Shown here in pieces: positions 6,801-14,146 of a stretch of DNA of 14,395 nt. Below the pieces are notes generated by a model, which worked only from the letters and a program-made list of their open reading frames with translations, did no database searches and was not told the origin of the DNA. A program made the position numbers and the translations under genes. The stretch spans positions 1-14,395 of the forward strand of contig CAJUNH010000018.1 in the NCBI GenBank assembly GCA_910587795.1, read 5' to 3'. Source of the DNA: an uncultured Christensenellaceae bacterium (GTDB taxonomy: Bacteria; Bacillota; Clostridia; Christensenellales; CAG-314). Position 1 is the stretch's first letter. The number at the start of each line of letters is the position of its first letter.

Positions 6801-7400
6801 ATGAACGGATATGATTTTGACGAAACTATTTTAAAAGGAAACAGTGTAAGGCGGTTTTTTTTGTACTGCTGGGCTAGGCTTCCGTATTTGTTTATTTATC
6901 TGCCCGTACTTTTGGCGGCGGTAATATTTAAGAGGTGTCTAAGCTCTAACGCGTTTTACAATATGCTTACCTATTTTGTTAAGCTTGTGCCTAACAAAGA
7001 AAAATTTGTGCGCAAATACTGGGATAAGCACATTAATAAAATACAGCGGTGGTACTTAGATCAGCAAAGGGATGACGATATAATTATCTCCGCTTCGCCG
7101 CTGTATTTGGTAGAGGAAGCCTGCAATCGTATAGGGGCGCGTTGTATTGCAACTCCCGTTGATCTTAAAACGTCTAAGGTTATAGGCGGAAACCATTGCT
7201 ACGGCACACAAAAGCCGATCTTTTACCGTCAGCAATTCGGCGACGCCCCCTTGGAAACGTTTTACAGCGACTCGATGAGCGACGAACCTATGTTTAAACT
7301 TGCCAAACGCGGCTATCTTGTTAAAGGCGATAAAATCACGCTTATATATCAGGACGGCGTATTGCTGGACAAAGACAAACAAGTGCGGGTAAACGGTTAG
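6801..7400 (+). CDS. HAD-superfamily IB-type phosphatase, predicted leaderless
   Basis: A 199-residue protein. Motif I is YDFDETI with nucleophile Asp5 and acid/base Asp7. Motif II is the Ser in IISASP (Ser97). The likely motif III Lys is at 138. Motif IV is YSDSMSD with Asp157 and Asp161. This order and spacing fit the HAD-IB (phosphoserine phosphatase-like) subfamily, which hydrolyses phosphomonoesters with Mg2+; the substrate is unknown. Residues 26-43 are hydrophobic and lie in the helical cap, so they may form a membrane-facing surface rather than a true TM. The ATG is well placed because related proteins, as I recall them, also begin about four residues before the DFD motif. No terminator is visible after the gene. 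Confidence 0.85.
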   Translation: MNGYDFDETILKGNSVRRFFLYCWARLPYLFIYLPVLLAAVIFKRCLSSNAFYNMLTYFVKLVPNKEKFVRKYWDKHINKIQRWYLDQQRDDDIIISASPLYLVEEACNRIGARCIATPVDLKTSKVIGGNHCYGTQKPIFYRQQFGDAPLETFYSDSMSDEPMFKLAKRGYLVKGDKITLIYQDGVLLDKDKQVRVNG

Positions 7401-7729
7401 TTTGGAACGCAAGCTGACGCTTAAATGATATTGTCGTAAGCATTTTTATTAAGCGATAGTACTATTTTAACCGTACAATAATCGAGCATTGCAAGCAAAA
7501 TAGGCTTTTTGCGCTGTTTGCCAGTATTTTGCCGTCGCCGTATTTTTCGATTTTTTCTGCATAACGCCGTTAAAATTTTACCGATTAGGACACTGTGCGG
7601 CTAACCGAAGCGAAAACGTTGTTTTGGATTTTTTGTTACCATATGTTTTGAAACATTACAAAATGCTGCGCGTAATATTACAGCTTGCCGCACGGCATTT
7701 TTATATACTTGCACAAAGAGGCAATTACA
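7401..7729. other. Spacer between HAD and acyl-CoA synthetase genes
   Basis: I see no gene, repeat-family member or clear terminator here. A weak promoter candidate is TTGTTA (7634-7639), 18 bases, TACAAA (7658-7663). A small inverted repeat TGCCG-CA-CGGCA lies at 7687-7698. The ribosome binding site of the next gene, AAAGAGG, is at 7715-7721. Confidence 0.4.
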
Positions 7730-9289
7730 ATGAACACTTGTTACGAAGTTATGCTTGACCGCTGTAAAAAGGACGGATCAATCGTTTATTACGACCACTC
7801 TATTTCTATGCCGTGTTTTTTGCGCGACGTGGACGCCCTTGCTTACGGGTTGAGCCGTTTGGGTTTAAAAAAGGGCGACGTCATAACGGTTTACCTGCCT
7901 ACATGTCCTCAAAGTTTGGCGGCTTTTTACGCTTGTTCCAAACTGGGTTTAGTTGCCAGTTTTGTGCATCCTTTAACTCCTGCAGACGAGTTGGAAGAAA
8001 ACGTGCGCATAACAAAGTCCAAAGCGTTGCTGTTTTACGACGTTTTGGTAAAAGACGAACGCAAGTTTAAAAAGTTTGGAGTTATGCTTGTGCGTTGCAG
8101 CATAGCCGATTACGTCACCGTGCGCAAGCCAGTTTACTCTTTGTACGCAAAATGCGCGGGCAAACGCGTAAAAGATGCGTATACTTATGTCCGTCTTACA
8201 AAGCACGCTAAGCAAACGCCCGTTACGGGCGACGAACGCGACGTGGTTTGTTATATGCACAGCGGCGGTACAAGCGGACAGCCCAAAATCGTCAAGATAT
8301 CTAACTACGCATTCAATCAAACTGCAATAACCATTGTGGATATGTACAACCCCGTAAACGACGGAACAAACTTCTATCTCACTACTTTGCCTGTTTTTCA
8401 CGCGTACGGACTATGCAATTCGGTACATACCGGTTTTGTTGCGGGCTTTAATTTGGCGCTTGTTCCGCAGTATGACGTAAAGGTTGTTAAGCGTTACTTT
8501 AATAAATACAATATCACCGCCTGGGCGGCTGTGCCGGCAATGTTGGTTAAGCTGCTTAAACAGAACGCTTTCGACCACAAGCGCATGGGCAAATTGGACG
8601 TAATTTGGTGCGGCGGAGACGTTTTGCCCGAAACGTTGGCGGAACGTGTTGACGGAATTTTAGCAAAGTACAGCAAGCGTCCTGCCCGTCTTATGCGCGG
8701 GTACGGCTTGACTGAAACTTGCGGGGTGTGCTGCGTCAACAATTACGACCGTTACGCTAAGGGCAGCTGCGGAATGCCGATAGACGGCTGCAAAGTTGAA
8801 ATTTGGGACGATAACGGCAACGTGCTGCCTGTCGGAAAGGTGGGCGAAATAGTGCTTTGCGCCAAAGGGCTTATGTCGGGATATCTGGACGGCGGCGAAG
8901 ATTTGGTAAAAGACGGCAGCTGGCTTAAAACGGGCGACTTAGGTTATTTGGACGAACAAGGTTTTGTGTATGTTGTGGACCGCAAAAAACGCATGATTAA
9001 AATCGCCGCAGTAAACGTTTTTCCCGCAGAAGTGGAAAGCTGCATAAATAAACTGCCTTTTGTAAACGAAACCTGCGTTGTAGGCTGCAAAGTAAACGGC
9101 AAACAGTTTTTAAAGGCGTTTGTTACCGTAAATACGGATACGGACAGAAAAGTCGTTGCCGAAAAAGTTATACAGTGGTGCAAATCTAATTTAATACGGT
9201 ATTCCGTGCCTGCGTTTGTTGAGGTGCTGGACGTAATGCCCCGCACTAAACTTGCTAAAATAGACTATAAATCGCTGGAAAACCGTTAA
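7730..9289 (+). CDS. Acyl-CoA synthetase / AMP-dependent ligase (ANL superfamily)
   Basis: A 519-residue protein. The ATG at 7730 follows AAAGAGG by eight bases; an in-frame TTG at 7685 would add 15 residues but lacks such a site. ANL motifs appear in order: phosphate loop SGGTSGQPK (178-186), YGLTE (325-329), TGD (401-403), hinge DRKKRMIK (417-424), and PRTKLAK with the likely catalytic Lys510. The family adenylates a carboxylic acid with ATP and then transfers it to CoA; the length fits fatty or aromatic acid CoA ligases. The acyl substrate cannot be read. Two usually conserved glycines are Ala here: before Lys510 (GK to AK) and in the hinge (GG to AA after IKI). It ends before a strong terminator and is probably a single-gene unit or loosely linked to the HAD gene. 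Confidence 0.88.
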   Translation: MNTCYEVMLDRCKKDGSIVYYDHSISMPCFLRDVDALAYGLSRLGLKKGDVITVYLPTCPQSLAAFYACSKLGLVASFVHPLTPADELEENVRITKSKALLFYDVLVKDERKFKKFGVMLVRCSIADYVTVRKPVYSLYAKCAGKRVKDAYTYVRLTKHAKQTPVTGDERDVVCYMHSGGTSGQPKIVKISNYAFNQTAITIVDMYNPVNDGTNFYLTTLPVFHAYGLCNSVHTGFVAGFNLALVPQYDVKVVKRYFNKYNITAWAAVPAMLVKLLKQNAFDHKRMGKLDVIWCGGDVLPETLAERVDGILAKYSKRPARLMRGYGLTETCGVCCVNNYDRYAKGSCGMPIDGCKVEIWDDNGNVLPVGKVGEIVLCAKGLMSGYLDGGEDLVKDGSWLKTGDLGYLDEQGFVYVVDRKKRMIKIAAVNVFPAEVESCINKLPFVNETCVVGCKVNGKQFLKAFVTVNTDTDRKVVAEKVIQWCKSNLIRYSVPAFVEVLDVMPRTKLAKIDYKSLENR

Positions 9290-9467
9290 AATTTTAAAAA
9301 GCAAAGAAAGTAATTTTTAATGTCGGCATCGTTTTGTATTATGCAATATTTGCTATATAAATATAGATATAGTAGTAATTTAATATATAAAAAGTAATAA
9401 GCTTATATAAAAAACGCCTTGCGTCCCGAATAGTTAAGTTTGTAAAAGTTAATATATTAATTGATTT

Positions 9468-9504
9468 ACGCAAGATATCATTAACGATATCTTTGCGTTT
9501 TTTT
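9468..9504 (+). terminator. Rho-independent terminator after the acyl-CoA synthetase gene
   Basis: The arms ACGCAAGATATC (9468-9479) and GATATCTTTGCGT (9486-9498) pair over 12 bp with a single bulged T and a 6-base loop. A run of seven T (9498-9504) follows. It lies about 180 bases past the stop codon. Confidence 0.8.
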
Positions 9505-9667
9505 GTATAGGTATCTTAATTAAACGGCGTTTTTATTAAATAAGCATAACGTAAGGCATAAAAATATTTCTTTGTAGCGTTTTTGCGGAAGGCTGTTTAC
9601 CCGTTTTTAATATTATGTCGCCTCTTTGGCTTTGCTCAGCTTTACAAATTTTGCAAGGCTCAATTTA

Positions 9668-9696
9668 TTGCCATTATTTAATGTTTGTGCTACAAT
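9668..9696 (+). promoter_or_regulatory. Promoter of the trkA-trkH operon
   Basis: TTGCCA at 9668-9673, 17 bases, then TACAAT at 9691-9696. The predicted start near 9703 gives a 50-base leader. Confidence 0.65.
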
Positions 9697-9701
9697 TATC
9701 T

Positions 9702-9728
9702 TTGCGTAGTGTTGCTTAACACACGCAA
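9702..9728 (+). promoter_or_regulatory. 5' leader hairpin of the trkA mRNA
   Basis: TTGCGT (9702-9707) and GTGTT (9709-9713) pair with AACAC (9718-9722) and ACGCAA (9723-9728). This is an 11-bp stem with one bulged A and a GCTT tetraloop, starting at the predicted transcription start. It is too small to be a c-di-AMP (ydaO) riboswitch. An mRNA-stabilising role is inference. Confidence 0.5.
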
Positions 9729-9752
9729 TTACCTTTTATCGAGGTTTTATAT

Positions 9753-11114
9753 ATGAAAGTTATCGTAGTAGGTTGCGGCAAGATAGGCAAGGCAATCCTA
9801 GAAAGTATGGAAGACGAACGCCACGATATTGTCGCTATTGACAACGATCCTAAGGTTATCGAATACGTTACAAACACATACGACGTAATGGCGATTTGCG
9901 GTAATGCAACCTCTACCGAAATGTTAAACGTCGCGGGCGTTGCAAATACGGATTTGTTTATTGCAGTAACGCAGTCGGACGAAGTTAATATGCTGTCCTG
10001 CTTTTTGGCAAAGCGGTTGGGCGCAAAGTATACCGTTGCGCGTATTCGCGAGACGGAATACAACGACGACGGTTTGCAGATTTTAACGCGCGAACTGGAC
10101 TTGTCTATGGCACTTAATCCGGAATTGCTTACAGCCGAAGCGCTGTACGACTTGTTAAAACTTCCGTCCGCCGTAAACGTAGATAACTTTGCGGGCAAGA
10201 TGGTTCAGCTGTTGGAGATAGTCGTGCAGGAAAAATCTCCGCTTGTTAACAAAACCTTACAGGATATCCGTAAAAAAAGTCCGGTGCAGTTTGTTGCATG
10301 CGTGGTGCAGCGCGGAAACGAAGTTTATATTCCGACGGGAACGTTTGAACTTAAACTCGACGATAAAGTTGCCATAATGCTTAAACGAAGCGATTCGTTC
10401 AAGTTTGTAAAGTCCGTAGGACTTGCGCAGAAAATGGGACGCGACGTTATTATTATGGGCGGCAGTACTATTGCGTGCTATCTGGCAAAGCTGCTTACGC
10501 TTAACGGACTAAATGCAAAAATAATAGAAGTCAGCGCTGAAAAGTGCGAAAAGATTGCGGAAATTTTGCCTGCGTCTACTACCGTTATACACGGCGACGC
10601 AAGCAGTCAGGACTTATTGTGGGAAGAGGGTATCAAGTCCGCCGACGCTTTCGTCGCGTTAACGGGCAACGACGAACAAAATATATTGATGTCGTTTTAT
10701 TGTATGAGCGAGCATGTTCCTAAGGTCATAAGCAAGGTCAGCCATCAGGAAACGTCGAGTCTTGCGGCAAAGTTGGGTTTGTACTCTACTGTTTGTCCGC
10801 AAAAATACGTAGCAAACAGATTGACGAGATATGCCCGCGCGCTGAATAATTCGCTGCAAAGTAAGGTGGAAACAATGTACAGCCTTATGGACGGTAAAGC
10901 GGAAGCGTTGGAATTTGCCGTGCTCAGCGATTGCACTATAGTAAAAACTCCGCTTAAAAATCTCAACTTAAAACCCAACTTTATTATTGCGGGGATAATC
11001 CGCGGTAAGGAAACGATTATCCCTACCGGAGACGACTATATAGACGTTGACGACAGGGTAATTGTAATCGCGGCGGATTCTCACCTGTACGATTTGTCGG
11101 ACATAACTAAATAA
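9753..11114 (+). CDS. trkA: Trk-type potassium uptake regulatory protein TrkA
   Basis: A 453-residue cytoplasmic protein with the tandem RCK layout of long TrkA. RCK-N1 (1 to about 120) carries a Rossmann GxGxxG motif (Gly7, Gly9, Gly12) and an acidic end of the second strand at Asp30 (VAIDND), typical of NAD(H) binding. RCK-C1 is about 140-225. RCK-N2 (about 230-350) has the degenerate loop MGGSTIA, so it may not bind dinucleotide. RCK-C2 is about 370-453. TrkA forms a ring under TrkH and gates K+ flow in response to nucleotides. In many Firmicutes RCK-C domains also bind c-di-AMP; that is possible here but unproven. The start is supported by GAGG at 9741-9744. The stop lies two bases before the trkH ATG, so the two are co-transcribed. 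Confidence 0.93.
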   Translation: MKVIVVGCGKIGKAILESMEDERHDIVAIDNDPKVIEYVTNTYDVMAICGNATSTEMLNVAGVANTDLFIAVTQSDEVNMLSCFLAKRLGAKYTVARIRETEYNDDGLQILTRELDLSMALNPELLTAEALYDLLKLPSAVNVDNFAGKMVQLLEIVVQEKSPLVNKTLQDIRKKSPVQFVACVVQRGNEVYIPTGTFELKLDDKVAIMLKRSDSFKFVKSVGLAQKMGRDVIIMGGSTIACYLAKLLTLNGLNAKIIEVSAEKCEKIAEILPASTTVIHGDASSQDLLWEEGIKSADAFVALTGNDEQNILMSFYCMSEHVPKVISKVSHQETSSLAAKLGLYSTVCPQKYVANRLTRYARALNNSLQSKVETMYSLMDGKAEALEFAVLSDCTIVKTPLKNLNLKPNFIIAGIIRGKETIIPTGDDYIDVDDRVIVIAADSHLYDLSDITK

Positions 11115-11116
11115 TT

Positions 11117-12589
11117 ATGAATTACAGAATAATATTTAACACATTAGGTAAAGTTGCGTTGGTGTTATCCGCCTTACTTATACTGCCGTTAATTATATCG
11201 GCAAGTTTGGGCGACGGCTGCTGGTGGTCATTCGGTATTACGATACTTGCAAGTGCGGCGCTTGGCTTTACGCTGATGTTTGCGCTAAAACCCAAAAATT
11301 CGGTGTTCTTTTCTAAGGAAGGGGTAATAATAGTTGCCCTTGCCTGGATATACGTATCCGCAATAGGAGCGCTACCTTTTGTAATCAGCGGCGAGATTCC
11401 GTTTTACATCGACGCGCTGTTTGAAACGACCAGCGGGTTTTCCACAACGGGCGCAACGATATTAACGGGCGAACAAATCGAAAATATGTCGATAAGTTTG
11501 CTGTTTTGGCGCAGCTTTACTCACTGGATAGGCGGTATGGGCGTAATAGTGCTTGTTATGGCGGTAATGACGGGCACGGCGGAACGAGGTATGCATATAT
11601 TGCGCGCCGAAATGCCCGGACCGACGGTGGACAAGATTGTACCGCGGGCACGCGGTACAGCTAAAATTTTGTACCTTATATATATAGGTATGACGATAGT
11701 GGAAATAATCGCACTGATTATATCGGGCATGCCTGTGTTTGACAGTATCGTACACGCGTTCGGCACGGCGGGTGCGGGCGGATTCGGTATTAGAGCCGAC
11801 AGTATAGCGTCGTACAGCAATGCCAGTCAATGGGTAATTACGGTATTTATGCTGTTGTTCGGCGTAAACTTCAACTTGTATTACCTGCTTATTCTGCGCA
11901 GATTCCGTTCGGCGTTCGGCTCGCGCGAGTTATGGATATATTGCGGCGTGGTAGTTGTGTTTTCAACTGCCGTAGCGATAAACGTCACAAATCAGCTGCC
12001 CTTTACGCAAGGAGCAAACGACGGTATACGTCACGCGATATTTCAGGTTGTATCTTTTGTAACCACTACGGGATATTCCACAATACCGTCAACGTCGTCT
12101 TTAAACAATCTGCCTCTGCTAAGCAAAGGATTGCTGTTTGTCCTGCTGTTTATAGGCGGCTGTGCCGGCTCAACTGCGGGCGGACTGAAAATTTCCCGCG
12201 TGGCTTTGCTCGGCTGCGCTATTAAAAAGGAACTTCGCCGTATATTGCATCCGCGTAATGCAAATGCGGTTAAGTTCGAAGGTAAAACCGTAACGGACGA
12301 ACAGCTTCACGGAGTAACAAGTTATTTTGCGCTGTATATACTGTTGATAGCTTTTCTGTTTGTAATACTGAGTTTTGATAATGCCGCAGGGCTTAGCATA
12401 GAAGCCAACTTGTCCTTGTCCGCGTCATGCGTTAATAACGTAGGACATGCATTCGGCGTTGCGGCAAACGGCTGCCATATGTATTCGTGGGTGTCTAAAC
12501 TTGCAATGACGTTTGCAATGATGTTCGGGCGTTTGGAAATCTATCCGCTGCTGCTTACGCTGTCGCCTCTTACCTGGATAAAGAAATAG
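11117..12589 (+). CDS. trkH: Trk-type potassium channel-forming subunit TrkH
   Basis: A 490-residue polytopic membrane protein of normal TrkH length. The four pore-loop filter segments appear in order: STTGAT (Gly112), AGAGGFG (about 219-224), TTTGYST (Gly319) and NNVGHAFG (Gly443). The conserved stretch GGCAGSTAGGLK (347-358) and the C-terminal GRLEIYP (471-477) are also typical. It forms the K+ path in the cytoplasmic membrane and is gated by TrkA. No good Shine-Dalgarno sequence precedes the ATG. It starts two bases after the trkA stop, so translation is probably coupled. The fourth filter segment reads GHA where GPG is common. A perfect terminator follows ten bases after the stop. Confidence 0.93.
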   Translation: MNYRIIFNTLGKVALVLSALLILPLIISASLGDGCWWSFGITILASAALGFTLMFALKPKNSVFFSKEGVIIVALAWIYVSAIGALPFVISGEIPFYIDALFETTSGFSTTGATILTGEQIENMSISLLFWRSFTHWIGGMGVIVLVMAVMTGTAERGMHILRAEMPGPTVDKIVPRARGTAKILYLIYIGMTIVEIIALIISGMPVFDSIVHAFGTAGAGGFGIRADSIASYSNASQWVITVFMLLFGVNFNLYYLLILRRFRSAFGSRELWIYCGVVVVFSTAVAINVTNQLPFTQGANDGIRHAIFQVVSFVTTTGYSTIPSTSSLNNLPLLSKGLLFVLLFIGGCAGSTAGGLKISRVALLGCAIKKELRRILHPRNANAVKFEGKTVTDEQLHGVTSYFALYILLIAFLFVILSFDNAAGLSIEANLSLSASCVNNVGHAFGVAANGCHMYSWVSKLAMTFAMMFGRLEIYPLLLTLSPLTWIKK

Positions 12590-12599
12590 ATATAAAAAC

Positions 12600-12636
12600 A
12601 AAAAGCGTTGAAACTTTAAAGATTTCAACGCTTTTT
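12600..12636. terminator. Bidirectional rho-independent terminator after trkH
   Basis: A perfect 14-bp inverted repeat (arms 12600-12613 and 12623-12636, core AGCGTTGAAA) with a 9-base loop. It has flanking A-runs on the left and T-runs on the right. It ends trkA-trkH and can also catch the convergent PLC-like gene, whose stop is about 150 bases away. Confidence 0.9.
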
Positions 12637-12786
12637 AAATGCTGGGTTTTTGAAGAGTATATAAACTTGTAAATGAACGGATAAATAATTTAAAACCCAA
12701 AAATCTTTTTTATAAAAACCACAAAAATTATTTATATTAAAATAGGTTTATTTCGTAAAACCTTCAAAAGTTTCGGTTTTATAAGT

Positions 12787-13821
12787 TTACATATTTTCCC
12801 CAATCATTTTTCCAAATTGATCTAAATAGTTTTCGTCCACAACGCCTTTGTCCATATTAAGCTGTATCGTATGGCAGTTTTTTGCGGGAGAAATAAAATC
12901 GCGTATTACGATGTTTATATATTGCAAGTCGTCGCTCTGCTTTAAAGAGTCCAAATATTTATTCATTTTATCGGTATGAGTAGCCTCGCGGAACTGCGGA
13001 CCGAAAACAAATAAACCGTCCGTAAGCTGACCTTGCAGCACAAACAGTCCGCAGTTTTCTTCTTTGTATTTATCAATATAAGCAGGCAATGCAACGGATA
13101 TGTATTTTGACGAGCTTTTTTTGTTGAGAGAACCTGTATAGTAGGAGTGGATTACGCTGTCCGTACGCGTTCCGCCGTCGTTGTTGCGTTTAAACACGTA
13201 GCTTTTGTTAAGTACGGTTTCGTTTTCCCGTCCCCACACTACAAGACATTTTCCGCGGGCTTGTTCCAAAGTAAGGGTATCGATAAATTCCACGTCGGTT
13301 AAGTTTGTATCGTTTGCAATAAGCAGTCCGTCTAATACGGATTCCGTCATTTCTATTGCGCCAAGCTGCGCTTCGGTATCTTTTTCGTCAAAGTGCTGAA
13401 AATCCAGTATTACGTTTTCGGTGTTGTGTGCGGTTATAAATTGCTTTACTTCGTCTAATACGTCGGCAAGCGCAACGCCTTTGCTGGGACCGTGATAAAT
13501 AAGTAATTTGCCTTTTGCGTACGATACGCGTAAGTCTAAATATCGCGTTCCGCATTCCAGCAAATCGATAGTGGATCGGTCTTGAGTTGCGGCAAAGTAC
13601 GGAAGCCCCGCAGTGCCTGCATCGTGCGCGCCGGCAATTACCATGTCTTTTATACGCGTTTGGTCTATAATCATACTTTGCCAGTTGGATAATTCTTCCG
13701 TCGGCGCAGACTTGTCCTTTTTGCTGTTGCCTACGATTATGAGTATCGCAACGGTTGTCAAAATAATAGCCAAAACTACTCTTATCGTAATCATTATAAT
13801 GCGCTTACGTTTACTGCTCAT
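12787..13821 (-). CDS. Membrane-anchored PI-PLC-like phosphodiesterase
   Basis: A 344-residue protein. A basic start (SSKRKR) is followed by one hydrophobic helix (about 8-31) without a lipobox, so it is probably anchored with the catalytic domain outside. From residue 56 it matches the bacterial PI-PLC X domain: IAGAHDAGT holds the first catalytic His (66) and Asp (67), CGTRYLDLR holds Asp96 and Arg98, LLIYHGPS holds the second His (110), and VILDF carries Asp140. These correspond to His32, Asp33, Asp67, Arg69 and His82 of the Bacillus enzyme. Family members cleave phosphatidylinositol or GPI-type phosphodiesters; the substrate here is inferred. The start is supported by AAGAGG five bases upstream (CCTCTT at 13827-13832). 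It is convergent with trkH. Confidence 0.87.
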   Translation of the reverse strand: MSSKRKRIIMITIRVVLAIILTTVAILIIVGNSKKDKSAPTEELSNWQSMIIDQTRIKDMVIAGAHDAGTAGLPYFAATQDRSTIDLLECGTRYLDLRVSYAKGKLLIYHGPSKGVALADVLDEVKQFITAHNTENVILDFQHFDEKDTEAQLGAIEMTESVLDGLLIANDTNLTDVEFIDTLTLEQARGKCLVVWGRENETVLNKSYVFKRNNDGGTRTDSVIHSYYTGSLNKKSSSKYISVALPAYIDKYKEENCGLFVLQGQLTDGLFVFGPQFREATHTDKMNKYLDSLKQSDDLQYINIVIRDFISPAKNCHTIQLNMDKGVVDENYLDQFGKMIGENM

Positions 13822-13880
13822 TTTAACCTCTTTTATGTAATGTTATAATTAATGGATCTTATAGGCACTTAACAAGCTTT

Positions 13881-13941
13881 AATTACATAGTATCACGTCT
13901 AAAACGGATAGTTTTGTGTAAATGTAATTCGTGTACGATAT
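13881..13941 (-). repeat. Solo repeat element B, upstream of the PLC-like gene
   Basis: A 61-base homologue of element A. Its arms AATTACAT (13881-13888) and ATGTAATT (13922-13929) remain perfectly inverted although the base corresponding to G in element A is A here, with the matching change in the other arm. The blocks ATCACG and CGTGTAC likewise differ from element A in a paired manner. Read in reverse complement it carries the family core: ATATCGTACACGA, about 30 bases, then ACGTGATACTATGTAA. It ends 60 bases upstream of the PLC-like ATG. Confidence 0.7.
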
Positions 13942-14034
13942 TTTTAACGATACAGTTACATAATGGTTTTAATGTGTGAGTAATTATTGTACGTTTATTA
14001 AAGTAATCATAAATTAAATTACCGTTTGAAAAGT

Positions 14035-14146
14035 GTATTTATATAAGCAACGCTTAATATTTAGTTGCCATTAAGTGTCTATGATTAAAGTTTGTTTTTA
14101 TTATATCGTACACTAACAAAATATATCGCAATACATTGCCGTCGAC
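14035..14146 (+). repeat. Degenerate copy of the 121-bp repeat
   Basis: This stretch aligns weakly at first (AAGCAACGCTTAATATT, then GTC, ATTA, GTT). It then aligns strongly from TATTATATCGTACAC (14100-14114) to CGACGTGATAC, in the same phase as the array. It looks like an older, decayed edge unit of the tandem array; its left boundary is uncertain. Confidence 0.6.

Larger units (their letters stand above)
9290..9752. other. Spacer between acyl-CoA synthetase and trkA
   Basis: This 463-base AT-rich spacer holds the terminator at 9468-9504, the trkA promoter at 9668-9696 and the leader hairpin at 9702-9728. I see no coding sequence or repeat-family copy. The stretch 9505-9667 shows nothing I can name. 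Confidence 0.5.

Noticed and set aside
9505..9752. c-di-AMP (ydaO-type) riboswitch upstream of trkA
   Set aside because: The predicted leader is only about 50 bases, and neither it nor the upstream spacer shows the conserved aptamer blocks.
12756..12781. A 7-bp inverted repeat (TAAAACC / GGTTTTA) just after the PLC-like gene as its terminator
   Set aside because: The stem is short and AT-rich, with no following T-run on the minus strand. The strong bidirectional hairpin at 12600-12636 is a better candidate.
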